Positions 46,542-54,883 of a DNA stretch of 64,000 nt are shown here, one piece after another. Position numbers and translations under genes: made by a program. A model generated the notes under the pieces. That model had not been told where the DNA came from. It did no database searches and was given only the letters and a program-made list of their open reading frames with translations. Source of the DNA: Thermocrinis sp. (GTDB lineage Bacteria > Aquificota > Aquificia > Aquificales > Aquificaceae); NCBI GenBank assembly GCA_020833645.1, contig JAJHRQ010000001.1, forward strand, positions 1 through 64,000, read 5' to 3'. Each line of letters starts with the position of its first letter. The first letter of the stretch is position 1.

Positions 46542-47930
46542 ATGCGAGCTTTGATTCTTGCAGCGGGGTTGGGAAGTAGGTTCAAAAGCCAGAAGGCAAA
46601 GGTTCTGCACACCATCCTTGGCAAACCCATGCTCTGGTACGTGCTACGCACCTTGAGGGAGTTGAACTTTCGGGAAATTGGCGTGGTGGTTGGTCATCAG
46701 GCGGAGGAGGTAAAAAAGGTCTTTGAGGGAGAGGATGGCATCTCCTTCTTTCATCAGGAAAACCCAAAGGGTGGTACCGCAGATGCAGTGATCTCTGCCC
46801 TGGACTTTTGGAGGGATTACCAAGACTACCTTTTGGTGATAAACGGCGACAGCCCTTTGGTAAAAGTTCAAACCATAAAGAACATGCAAAGATACATACA
46901 GTTGGTGGAAGAATACGAGAACATAAAATTAAGTGCCCTGCTACTGTCGGGCTTTCTTCCGGATCCAACGGGCTATGGCAGGGTTATAAAGGACCAGAGG
47001 GGGAACGTGATAAAAATAGTGGAGGAAAAGGATGCTACCATTGAAGAAAAGCAGATCGGGGAGATAAACGGCGGTGTATATTTCTTTTACTGCCCTCATC
47101 TTTTGGATGTGATCTTTTCCGTCCAGCCCAGCCCAAAGAGTGGAGAGTTATACCTGACAGAGGCAATAGCCTTGATGCACAAAAAAGGTTATGTGGTTAG
47201 GAGCTTTATGGCGGAAGATCAGGCGGAGGTCATGGGTGTCAACAACCGATGGGAGCTCGCCATAGCAGAAAACGTGATAAGACTGAGAATTTTAGAAAGG
47301 CTTGCAGTGGAAGGCAACACTATCCACCAGCCAGAAACCGTATGGATAGAGCCCTCCGTGGTGCTTGAGGGGGAGGTGGAAATAGAGCCGGGCGTAGCCC
47401 TAAGAGGAAACACAAAAATAGGTAAAGGAGTGCGTATAGGTAGGGGAAGCGTTATAGAAAACTCAGTGGTGGAAGAGGGCGCGGTCATAGAACCCTACAG
47501 CATTATCAGAGACTCTCACATCAAGAGCGGGGCCATTGTGGGACCTTTTGCCCATCTCAGAAATCATTCCGTGATAGGGGAAGGCTCCCACATAGGAAAC
47601 TTCGTGGAGGTTAAAGCCTCCGAGATTGGTAGCCATGTAAACGCTAAGCATTTGGCATACATAGGTGATGCCCAAATAGGTGATCGTACCAACATAGGGG
47701 CGGGAGTGGTCTTTGCCAACTACGACGGAAAGCAAAAGCACCGGAGTAAGGTAGGTCAGAATGCCTTCATAGGTAGCAACTCCCTCATAATTGCACCAGT
47801 CACCCTTGGCGATTACTCCTACATTGCGGGAGGTTCGGTTATCAACAAGAACATAGAAGAGGGAGACTTGGCTATTGCAAGGGCAGAGCTTAGGATATTG
47901 AAGGGTAAGGGCAAAGAAAAGCTTTTGTAA
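46542..47930 (+). CDS. glmU: Bifunctional GlmU (UDP-GlcNAc pyrophosphorylase / GlcN-1-P acetyltransferase)
   Basis: LILAAGLGSRFKSQKAKVLHTILGKPM; left-handed beta-helix C-terminus. Confidence 0.95.
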   Translation: MRALILAAGLGSRFKSQKAKVLHTILGKPMLWYVLRTLRELNFREIGVVVGHQAEEVKKVFEGEDGISFFHQENPKGGTADAVISALDFWRDYQDYLLVINGDSPLVKVQTIKNMQRYIQLVEEYENIKLSALLLSGFLPDPTGYGRVIKDQRGNVIKIVEEKDATIEEKQIGEINGGVYFFYCPHLLDVIFSVQPSPKSGELYLTEAIALMHKKGYVVRSFMAEDQAEVMGVNNRWELAIAENVIRLRILERLAVEGNTIHQPETVWIEPSVVLEGEVEIEPGVALRGNTKIGKGVRIGRGSVIENSVVEEGAVIEPYSIIRDSHIKSGAIVGPFAHLRNHSVIGEGSHIGNFVEVKASEIGSHVNAKHLAYIGDAQIGDRTNIGAGVVFANYDGKQKHRSKVGQNAFIGSNSLIIAPVTLGDYSYIAGGSVINKNIEEGDLAIARAELRILKGKGKEKLL

Positions 47931-47932
47931 TG

Positions 47933-48006
47933 TGAGCCGGGAGGGATTTGAACCCTCGACCCACGGATTAAAAGTCCGTTGCTCTACCAGGCTGAGCTAC
48001 CGGCTC
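47933..48006 (-). tRNA. tRNA-Lys (TTT)
   Basis: GAGCCGGTAGCTCAGCCTGGTAGAGCAACGGACTTTTAATCCGTGGGTCGAGGGTTCAAATCCCTCCCGGCTCA; complete cloverleaf. Confidence 0.95.
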
Positions 48007-48032
48007 TAGTGTTATTTATTATAATACAAAAA

Positions 48033-48572
48033 ATGCTGTATTACAAGCTAAAAATTATCAAAGCAGGACAACTTTTGTACAAAGAAGGGCTTGTGGATGC
48101 AAGGGCGGGAAACATTTCCGTAAGGCTGGATGGGAGTGTGTTAATAACCAGAACGGGTAGGCATGTGGGAGAACTTTCTTTGGAGGACATAATAGAACTG
48201 CCCTTGTACGGCGAAAGCATCCTTGAGAAGAGGGCATCTTCTGAGTGGGTGGTGCACAGAGAAATATACCTGCAAACCTCCCACAGGGCGGTGGTTCATG
48301 CCCATCCACCAAGGGCGGTGATCCTTTCCATGTCTTTGGATCGGATAGAACCCATTGATTCGGAAGGAAAAGCCCTGTTAGGTAGCGTAAAAGTTCTGCC
48401 CGATTATCCTTCGGGTAGCCTTGAACTTGCCCGTGCGGTCTCAGAAGAACTAAAAAATTCAAAACTTGTGGTAGTAAGAGGACACGGCGTCTTTTCCGTA
48501 GGCAACGATCCCTTAGAGGGCTACAGTCTTATTTCTGTTCTGGAAAGGTCTTGTCATATTTTGCTAAGCTAA
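48033..48572 (+). CDS. Class II aldolase/adducin family protein (L-fuculose-phosphate aldolase-like)
   Basis: DARAGNISVRLDGSVLITRTG; SSEWVVHREIY; VVHAHPPRAV; VVVRGHGVFSVG. Confidence 0.88.
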   Translation: MLYYKLKIIKAGQLLYKEGLVDARAGNISVRLDGSVLITRTGRHVGELSLEDIIELPLYGESILEKRASSEWVVHREIYLQTSHRAVVHAHPPRAVILSMSLDRIEPIDSEGKALLGSVKVLPDYPSGSLELARAVSEELKNSKLVVVRGHGVFSVGNDPLEGYSLISVLERSCHILLS

Positions 48573-48648
48573 TCCCACCCAAGGTTTATACTCCATTACC
48601 TGCTCAAAGGTGTATGGGCACTCTTGAGGACGTTGTAATATATTTTCA

Positions 48649-49254
48649 ATGCTCAAGATAGCCCTAACTGGCAACATAGGCTCTGGAAAATCCACTGTAG
48701 CGGAGTTTTTCAAAGAATGCGGTTTTTATGTTTTTGATGCAGACCGCATAATAAAGGGATTTTATGAAGAGAGGGGAAAGGTGTACGAAGAGGTTCTGAA
48801 AGCCTTCGGGAATGAAATATTAGACCAAGGGGGAAACATAAACACGAAAAAGCTTGCGGACATTGTGTTTGCAGACAGAGAAAAGCTATTGCTTTTGGAA
48901 AGGATCACCCACTCTGCCCTTTATGAGCGATTGGAGGAGGAGTTTAAAAAACTTCCCGAGCACGCCATAGCAGTGGTGGAGGCTTCCCTGGTTTTGGAGA
49001 AAAAAACACAAGGCAGGTACCACTTTGTGGTTTTGGTTTATGCACCCTATGAGCTTTGCAAACAGAGGGTCCTCGCCAAGGGTATGTACTTGGAGGACTT
49101 CGAAAGAAGGTGGCAAAAGCAACTTCCACCCGAAGAGAAGTTAAAAAGAGCCCACTATGTGATAGACAACAGCCAAAGCCTTGAAAGGACAAGGGAGAGG
49201 GTCCTTGAGCTGTGTAAAGTCTTTAGGAACCTTGTCCTTTTCCAGAGAGGGTGA
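48649..49254 (+). CDS. coaE: Dephospho-CoA kinase
   Basis: IALTGNIGSGKSTVAEFF; FDADRIIKGF. Confidence 0.93.
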   Translation: MLKIALTGNIGSGKSTVAEFFKECGFYVFDADRIIKGFYEERGKVYEEVLKAFGNEILDQGGNINTKKLADIVFADREKLLLLERITHSALYERLEEEFKKLPEHAIAVVEASLVLEKKTQGRYHFVVLVYAPYELCKQRVLAKGMYLEDFERRWQKQLPPEEKLKRAHYVIDNSQSLERTRERVLELCKVFRNLVLFQRG

Positions 49255-50137
49255 GCCTTTGTTTTAGCCTACAAACAGTGCATACGTCTGCAGAAGTGGG
49301 CTCACCACAAATAGAACATGGCTTTAGCTCAAGTTTTTCCTCCCGCCTGAGAAGGGGCTGGATTTTTCTCAAAAACTCTAAGTAGAACCTAAGCTTGGTG
49401 CCGGGACTCTTTTCCTCTATCTGAGAGAGCAAAAGCTTATACTCAATTGAAGAGGCATCTACTGAGTAGGGACATTCTTCCTCCACAAAGTCTATGCCGG
49501 AAAGAAGGGCATACAGGGCGCTTTCCTTCTCTGTAATAAGGCACAGTGGTTTTACCTTTTTCACAAAGCCATTGCCCTCTTTTAAAACCGGATACTGCCT
49601 TTGCAGGTAGCCTAAGTTCCAAGAGAGGACGTTTCCCATGAGGGTGGCGCTTTCGTCATCTAAGTTATGCCCTGTGGCGATCACCGAAAAACCAAGCTCT
49701 TTGGCACTTTTGTTCATGTAATACCTTTTGAGATTTCCACACACAGAACAGGCAGGCCTTTTCTCTATCTCTTTTATGGTTGGTATATCCTCCACCAAAT
49801 CCTTGAGCCTTATTACATGCAGGGTCCTTCCTAAGCTCTGGGCAAACTTTTTGGCTTTTTCCTCCGATAGGTTGGAATACTCTCCTATGCCCAAGTTTAT
49901 GTAGAGCCCATCCGCTTGGTAGCCGAGTCTATGAAGGGCATGCCAGAGGGAAAGGCTGTCTTTTCCACCAGATACCGCCACTAAAACCCTATCATCTTTT
50001 GAAAACATCCTAAACTCTCTTATTGTCCTTTCCACCCTCCTTTCAAACCACTCAATGTAATGCTCTTTACACAGGGCAATCCTATGGTGGGGCAAATAAA
50101 CAACCGCCTTTTGGGAACACTTAGCACATCTTTTCAT
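49223..50137 (-). CDS. ttuA: TtuA-like tRNA 2-thiouridine synthetase
   Basis: CAKC..C zinc ribbon, VLVAVSGGKDSLSLWHAL PP-loop, CSVCGNLKRYYMN, ATGHNLDDESATLMGN, C-terminal CSICGEPTSADVCTVC. Confidence 0.88.
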   Translation of the reverse strand: MKRCAKCSQKAVVYLPHHRIALCKEHYIEWFERRVERTIREFRMFSKDDRVLVAVSGGKDSLSLWHALHRLGYQADGLYINLGIGEYSNLSEEKAKKFAQSLGRTLHVIRLKDLVEDIPTIKEIEKRPACSVCGNLKRYYMNKSAKELGFSVIATGHNLDDESATLMGNVLSWNLGYLQRQYPVLKEGNGFVKKVKPLCLITEKESALYALLSGIDFVEEECPYSVDASSIEYKLLLSQIEEKSPGTKLRFYLEFLRKIQPLLRREEKLELKPCSICGEPTSADVCTVCRLKQRLTLSGKGQGS

Positions 50138-50149
50138 AAGTTTTTAATC

Positions 50150-50359
50150 TTAACCCCACCCTCCCGAAATGGCATTTATCACCCGCACTTGGTCTCCCTC
50201 TTTTATGTAATAGTCCTCCTCCACCACTTCTCCATTGACCACCACAAAGGCATACTCCCTTGAGAGATTCATAGCCTTTAAAAGGTCTCTTGCCTTTACC
50301 TTGTCCCCTTCAAACTCCAACTCCAACTCCTTTCCTCTGTACTGAACCCGCAGTTTCAT
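50150..50359 (-). CDS. ThiS/MoaD/TtuB-like beta-grasp sulfur carrier, C-terminus SGGWG
   Basis: VQYRGKELELEFEG...YAFVVVNGEVVEEDYYIKEGDQVRVINAISGGWG; adjacent to ttuA. Confidence 0.78.
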   Translation of the reverse strand: MKLRVQYRGKELELEFEGDKVKARDLLKAMNLSREYAFVVVNGEVVEEDYYIKEGDQVRVINAISGGWG

Positions 50360-50395
50360 AATGAATATTTTCACCTAAAAGGCTGTTGCATCATA

Positions 50396-50412
50396 TGTTG
50401 CAAAATGCAACA
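50396..50412. promoter_or_regulatory. Candidate upstream activator palindrome TGTTGC-AAAAT-GCAACA
   Basis: Perfect 6+6 inverted repeat 63 nt upstream of the -24 element. Confidence 0.5.
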
Positions 50413-50433
50413 CTATCTGAAAGGGTGCCCTCT

Positions 50434-50460
50434 TAAAAGGCTTGAAAATAAAGCCTTTTA
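50434..50460. promoter_or_regulatory. Second inverted repeat TAAAAGGCTT-N7-AAGCCTTTTA
   Basis: Perfect 10+10 inverted repeat 14 nt upstream of the -24 element. Confidence 0.5.
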
Positions 50461-50474
50461 AAACTGTACCCTTT

Positions 50475-50490
50475 TGGCACCATTTTTGCA
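50475..50490 (+). promoter_or_regulatory. Sigma-54 (-24/-12) promoter
   Basis: TGGCAC-CATTT-TTGCA, matches TGGCAC-N5-TTGCW consensus. Confidence 0.85.
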
Positions 50491-50564
50491 TGTACATGTA
50501 TATTAAGTGAAAAACCTTTAGGGAGGTGTAAGCCAAGGCAACACTAATCAAGCTAAAAGAGCTT

Positions 50565-50876
50565 ATGTCCATACCCGGCGCTGTTGCAGCTGGGATATTT
50601 TCAGATGATGGTAGGCTGATTGCCTACTACGGCGACATTAACGAAAAGGCTGCGGAGATAGCAGCCATGATGTGCGCTGCCAACAAGCTCATGGCCAACA
50701 TGCAGGCAAAGGGCTGGAGTGCATACACCGGTCAAGAAGGCTTTTACCCTGTGTACGGCTTTGCGGTAGCCGGTGGAAAATACGCCGCCTGCATAATGGG
50801 CAATGTGGGTGTTTTTGTGGAGCTTGATAAGGCAGACTTTGACAAAACTTTTGAAGTATTGTCCAAATATATTTAA
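50565..50876 (+). CDS. DUF2173/roadblock-LC7-like protein, copy 1 (native start possibly AAG at 50535)
   Basis: IPGAVAAGIFSDDGRLIAYYGDI...MMCAANKLMANMQAKGWSAYTGQEG...IMGNVGVFV; paralog of next gene. Confidence 0.8.
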   Translation: MSIPGAVAAGIFSDDGRLIAYYGDINEKAAEIAAMMCAANKLMANMQAKGWSAYTGQEGFYPVYGFAVAGGKYAACIMGNVGVFVELDKADFDKTFEVLSKYI

Positions 50877-50891
50877 AAGGAGGTGAGTGCC

Positions 50892-51227
50892 ATGGCAGAC
50901 TTGGACAGGCTTATGAGCGTAAAGGGCGTTTGGGCTGCGGGAGAGTTTTCTCCCGATGGTAAGCTAATTGCCTACAAGGGCAACATATCTGAAGAGCACG
51001 CAGCGATGGCTGCGATGATGTGTGCAGCTAACACACTGATGGCAGAGATGGAAACTCAGGGCTGGACAGCTTTCTCTGGTCAAGAATGGACACCTCTGAT
51101 AGGCTGGGCTCTGACCGGTCCCAAGTATTCGGTTTGCGTGGTGGGCAATGTGGGCGTCTTTGTTAACAACGAGGAGGTGTCCTTTAACGAAGTATTTAAG
51201 GTTTTAAGGGAAGTGGCAGGTAAATAA
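50892..51227 (+). CDS. DUF2173/roadblock-LC7-like protein, copy 2
   Basis: VKGVWAAGEFSPDGKLIAYKGNI...MMCAANTLMAEMETQGWTAFSGQEW; SD ggaggtg. Confidence 0.82.
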   Translation: MADLDRLMSVKGVWAAGEFSPDGKLIAYKGNISEEHAAMAAMMCAANTLMAEMETQGWTAFSGQEWTPLIGWALTGPKYSVCVVGNVGVFVNNEEVSFNEVFKVLREVAGK

Positions 51228-51234
51228 AACCATG

Positions 51235-51259
51235 CGGGGGCACGCCCGCCCCCTTTTTA
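51235..51259 (+). terminator. Intrinsic terminator/attenuator inside DUF2173-SCP2 operon
   Basis: GGGGGC-ACGCCC-GCCCCC-TTTTT, 6 nt before SD of next gene. Confidence 0.7.
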
Positions 51260-51271
51260 AAGGAGGAGAAA

Positions 51272-51661
51272 ATGTACAAGTTCCTTTCGGAAGATTGGAT
51301 AAAGGCTTACAAAGAGGAGTGGAACAAAAACCAAAAGCTCAAAGAGGAATTGAAGGACTTTTCCGCCAGCATAAAGTATTACATAGAGGGGAAAGAAGGA
51401 GACGCAGTTCATCTTATAGTGAAAAACGGAGAGGCTGTTGAAGCAGGGAAGGCGGACTCAAAGGATTACGACTTTGAACTTTGGGCAAGCTTGGATAACT
51501 GGAAGAAGCTTGCAACAGGAGATATAGGACCAAAGGCTGCCCTGCTAACAAAAAGGCTAAAGTTCAAGGGCTCCATGATCACCGCCATGAAGTATATGTC
51601 CGCCTTTGAGGGTAGTTTAAAGATGATGGGCAACATTCCCACCGACTGGGACATAAAATAA
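51272..51661 (+). CDS. SCP2 sterol-binding domain-like protein
   Basis: HLIVKNGEAVEAG..DYDFELWASLDNWKKLATGDIGPKAALLTKRLKFKGSM pattern. Confidence 0.75.
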   Translation: MYKFLSEDWIKAYKEEWNKNQKLKEELKDFSASIKYYIEGKEGDAVHLIVKNGEAVEAGKADSKDYDFELWASLDNWKKLATGDIGPKAALLTKRLKFKGSMITAMKYMSAFEGSLKMMGNIPTDWDIK

Positions 51662-51667
51662 AACCTG

Positions 51668-53188
51668 ATGGACTTTGAGGTCTTTGAAAACTTTTTTGAG
51701 GGGGTCCTTGTTATAGACCAAAAGTTTAGGGTCGTTTATGCAAACCCATCTGCCAAAGAGATTTTAGGAGACAAGTTAAAAATAGGGGAAGGGTGCAGGG
51801 GGCTCTTTTCTATCTGCGAAAGCTGTCCTGCAAAGTTTGTAAAGGAGGAGGGAGAGGGTGTTCAGGTTTATGATGTGGAGACTGCCTCTGGCAGGCATGT
51901 GTGCTGGAGCATGAGCTTTGTAAAGAATGCCTACTTTGTGGAAACCTTCAGGGATGTTAGCAATGTGGTCCATTGTATAGTGGAGGCAGAAAGGCAAAGG
52001 GCGCACAAGGAAGCCATACTTAACTCCATAGTGGAAGCAATCCTTGTGGTGGATAAGGAGGGCTATGTGCTGGAGCACAACAAAACAGCCCATAGGATGC
52101 TATGCAGGCAAGAGGAAGAGAGCTTGGTAGGTAAGAACATAAAGGAGCTTATAGAACTCTCCTTGGAGGAGTTACCGCCGGAGGGTGAAAGGGCGGATGT
52201 TTATGTGGAAACACCCTGCGGAAAGCAGAAGGCTTCTGTGCTGGTGTCCCCCATGAGCTCCGGCTTTGGGTATGTAGTATCTTTGCATCCCATTCAGGAG
52301 GTACTGAGCTGTACCATCGGGGAAGAAAACGCTATTGTTTTCAAAAGCAAGGCTATGCAAAAGGTCCTTGAGCTTGCCCAAAGCGTGGCGGAGTACGATA
52401 CCAACGTGTTAATAGAGGGAGAGACGGGAACGGGTAAAAACCTTCTGGCTAAATACATACATTACCTCTCTCCCAGAAGGGACAAACCCTTTGTGAAGAT
52501 CAACTGCAGTGCAATACCGGAGGGACTCTTAGAGGCGGAGCTCTAAAGGACAAGTCCGGAAAGGTAGAATTGGCAGAGGGAGGAACGCTACTTTTGGATG
52601 AAATAGGAGACATGCCCCTGAGCCTTCAGGCAAAGATTTTGCATTTAGTTCAAGACAGGGAGTTTGAGAGGCTCGGAGACACCAAATTTCGCAAAGCCAA
52701 CGTCCGGATCATAGCCAGCACCAACAAAAACCTATGGGAGTTGGTTCGAAGGGGCAAATTTAGGGAAGACCTATACTACAGGCTGAGCGTGATAAAGATA
52801 ACCATTCCACCTCTGAGGGATAGAAGGGAGGACATTCCCATATTGGTGGAACACTTTCTTCAGAAGTTCTCCAAAAAAATACAACGGAAGGCTAAAGGGC
52901 ATCTCCCCCGAGGCAATGAAAATGCTACTTTCTTATCCCTTTTACGGAAACGTAAGGGAGCTGGAGAACATAATAGAGAGGGCGGTTATTACCGCAAAGG
53001 GTTCTATGATAAGGGTGGAGGACCTCCAGTTGGACCACCAAGGTAAGGAAGAAGAGGAAAAGGAGAGGATCAAAAGGGTTTTAGAGCAAGTGGGAGGAAA
53101 CAAGAGTTTGGCGGCGAAAATACTTGGCATACACCGAACCACTCTCTGGCGTAAGATGAGGGAGTACGGTTTGGAAAATTTGGTATAA
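51668..53188 (+). pseudogene. PAS-domain sigma-54-dependent response activator, disrupted by deletion and frameshift
   Basis: IEGETGTGKNLLAKYIHYLS...INCSAIPEGLLEAEL* | KDKSGKVELAEGGTLLLDEIGDMPLSLQAKILHLVQDREFERLG... | YNGRLKGISPEAMKMLLSYPFYGNVRELENIIERAV...HRTTLWRKMREYGL; three frames. Confidence 0.88.
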
Positions 53189-53200
53189 TTTTATATTGCA

Positions 53201-53273
53201 TCCGGGGTAGCTCAACGGGCAGAGCGGGTGGCTGTTAACCACCAGGTTGGGGGTTCGAGTCCCTCCCCCGGAG
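53201..53273 (+). tRNA. tRNA-Asn (GTT)
   Basis: TCCGGGGTAGCTCAACGGGCAGAGCGGGTGGCTGTTAACCACCAGGTTGGGGGTTCGAGTCCCTCCCCCGGAG. Confidence 0.95.
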
Positions 53274-53286
53274 CATTGAAAAAAAG

Positions 53287-53850
53287 ATGATTGAGATAAA
53301 GGGTATAACTTTACCAGTGCTCTTGATCAGGATCTCTGAGGGGGCTGAGGAATCGGTAGTTTTTGAACAGTTAGAAAAATTGTTCAACTCTAAACTCTCT
53401 GAGGGTGCCTACTTCTTGGTGGAGGGGAACTCCCCCTTGGTAAAGAAAGTTGAAGAGTATTTAACGAAGAAGGATGTAAGGAACATTAAGAAGCTTGAAA
53501 AGGCTTTAGAAAAGAGGGCTCCGGAACCAAGGCTTTTGGTCATAGAAAAGCATCTCCGGTCGGGGCAAAGGATAGAGCACAATGGGGACGTGTTAGTGCT
53601 TGGGAATGTGAATAAGGACGCCCAAATTGTGGCAACGGGAAACATAATAGTCATGGGTACTCTCAGAGGCATTGCTATAGCTGGAGCCCTCGGAGATGAA
53701 AGCGCAGTGGTGGTGGCCTTAAGGATGGAACCACAACAGATAAGAATAGGTAGAAAGATAGCCATATCTAACGAGGAGGAGAGGATATCCCCCGGCTATC
53801 CTGAGATTGCAAAAGTGGAAGATGGTGCTATAATTCTTGAAAGGGTGTAG
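53287..53850 (+). CDS. minC: Septum site-determining protein MinC
   Basis: LRSGQRIEHNGDVLVLGNVNKDAQIVATGNIIVMGTLRGIAIAG; followed by minDE. Confidence 0.93.
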   Translation: MIEIKGITLPVLLIRISEGAEESVVFEQLEKLFNSKLSEGAYFLVEGNSPLVKKVEEYLTKKDVRNIKKLEKALEKRAPEPRLLVIEKHLRSGQRIEHNGDVLVLGNVNKDAQIVATGNIIVMGTLRGIAIAGALGDESAVVVALRMEPQQIRIGRKIAISNEEERISPGYPEIAKVEDGAIILERV

Positions 53851-53852
53851 AG

Positions 53853-54638
53853 ATGACAAAGGTTTTTGTGGTTACATCAGGCAAAGGCGGTGTAGGAAAG
53901 ACAACCATGGTCGCAAACATCTCGGTAGCACTTGCAAAAATGGGAAAGAAGGTCTTATGCATTGATGCAGACATAGGGTTGAGAAACCTGGACATGATCC
54001 TGGGTCTGGAAAACAGGATTGTCTATGATGTGCTGGATGTCCTTGAAGGAAGGGTAGCTTTTCAAAAGGCTTTGGTCAAGGACAAAAGGGGCTTTAGCCT
54101 GTGGCTTTTGCCCGCCAATCAAACCAAAAACAAGGATGCTGTGGACCCAGAAAAGTGGCTAATGCTTGTTAAGGGTATAAAAAGTTCAGTGCAGTATGAT
54201 TACATATTCATAGACTCTCCAGCGGGAATAGAGAAGGGCTTTCAGCTCGCAGCTTCCCCAGCAGACACTGCATTAGTGGTGGTAAATCCTGACGTATCCT
54301 CTGTAAGGGATGCGGATAGGGTAATAGGACTGTTGGAAAACATGGGAAAGACCGACTACAAGCTTATAATAAACCGAATAAGATGGGATGCGGTGGAAAA
54401 GGGTGAAATGCTTTCTGTAGAGGACATAGTAGAAATTCTAAGGGTACCCCTCTTGGGTGTTGTGCCCGAAGAACCAAAGCTTGTAGATTTTACCAACAGA
54501 GGAGAACCCATTGTTTTGGAAGACTATCCCGCGTCAAGGGCACTCATGGATATAGCAAGAAGAATAGCGGGAGAAGAGGTTCCCATGGTATATTATGGGC
54601 AGAAGAAGGGAATTCTTCAAAAATTGTTTGGAGGATGA
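53853..54638 (+). CDS. minD: Septum site-determining ATPase MinD
   Basis: VVTSGKGGVGKTTMVANISVALAKMGKKVLCIDADIGLRNLDMILGLENR; C-terminal amphipathic helix GILQKLFGG. Confidence 0.95.
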   Translation: MTKVFVVTSGKGGVGKTTMVANISVALAKMGKKVLCIDADIGLRNLDMILGLENRIVYDVLDVLEGRVAFQKALVKDKRGFSLWLLPANQTKNKDAVDPEKWLMLVKGIKSSVQYDYIFIDSPAGIEKGFQLAASPADTALVVVNPDVSSVRDADRVIGLLENMGKTDYKLIINRIRWDAVEKGEMLSVEDIVEILRVPLLGVVPEEPKLVDFTNRGEPIVLEDYPASRALMDIARRIAGEEVPMVYYGQKKGILQKLFGG

Positions 54639-54883
54639 CAATGATCTTGGACTTTTCATTTGGAAACAGTAAAAGCAAAGACGAGGCAAAAAGGAGGCTT
54701 ACCCTTGTGCTTGCCTACGAAAGGAAAGGACTACCGCCCAATTTTATAGAAAGGCTGAAAGATGAATTGGTTTATATTTTCTCTAAATACCCCCAATTTG
54801 ATGTTAGTAGAATTGAAATAGATATAAAAGAGGGAAATGATGACTTTGAAGAGGTCTGGATCGGCATACCTTTCAAGCAATGA
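54635..54883 (+). CDS. minE: Cell division topological specificity factor MinE
   Basis: SKDEAKRRLTLVLAYERKGLPPNFIERLKDELVYIFSKY. Confidence 0.9.
   Translation: MTMILDFSFGNSKSKDEAKRRLTLVLAYERKGLPPNFIERLKDELVYIFSKYPQFDVSRIEIDIKEGNDDFEEVWIGIPFKQ

Noticed and set aside
46582-46968. Minus ORFs inside glmU
   Set aside because: Shadow ORFs, no supporting motif or ribosome-binding site
52916-53188. 90-aa Fis-like independent transcription factor
   Set aside because: It is the C-terminal DNA-binding part of the disrupted sigma-54 activator, separated only by the A7 frameshift
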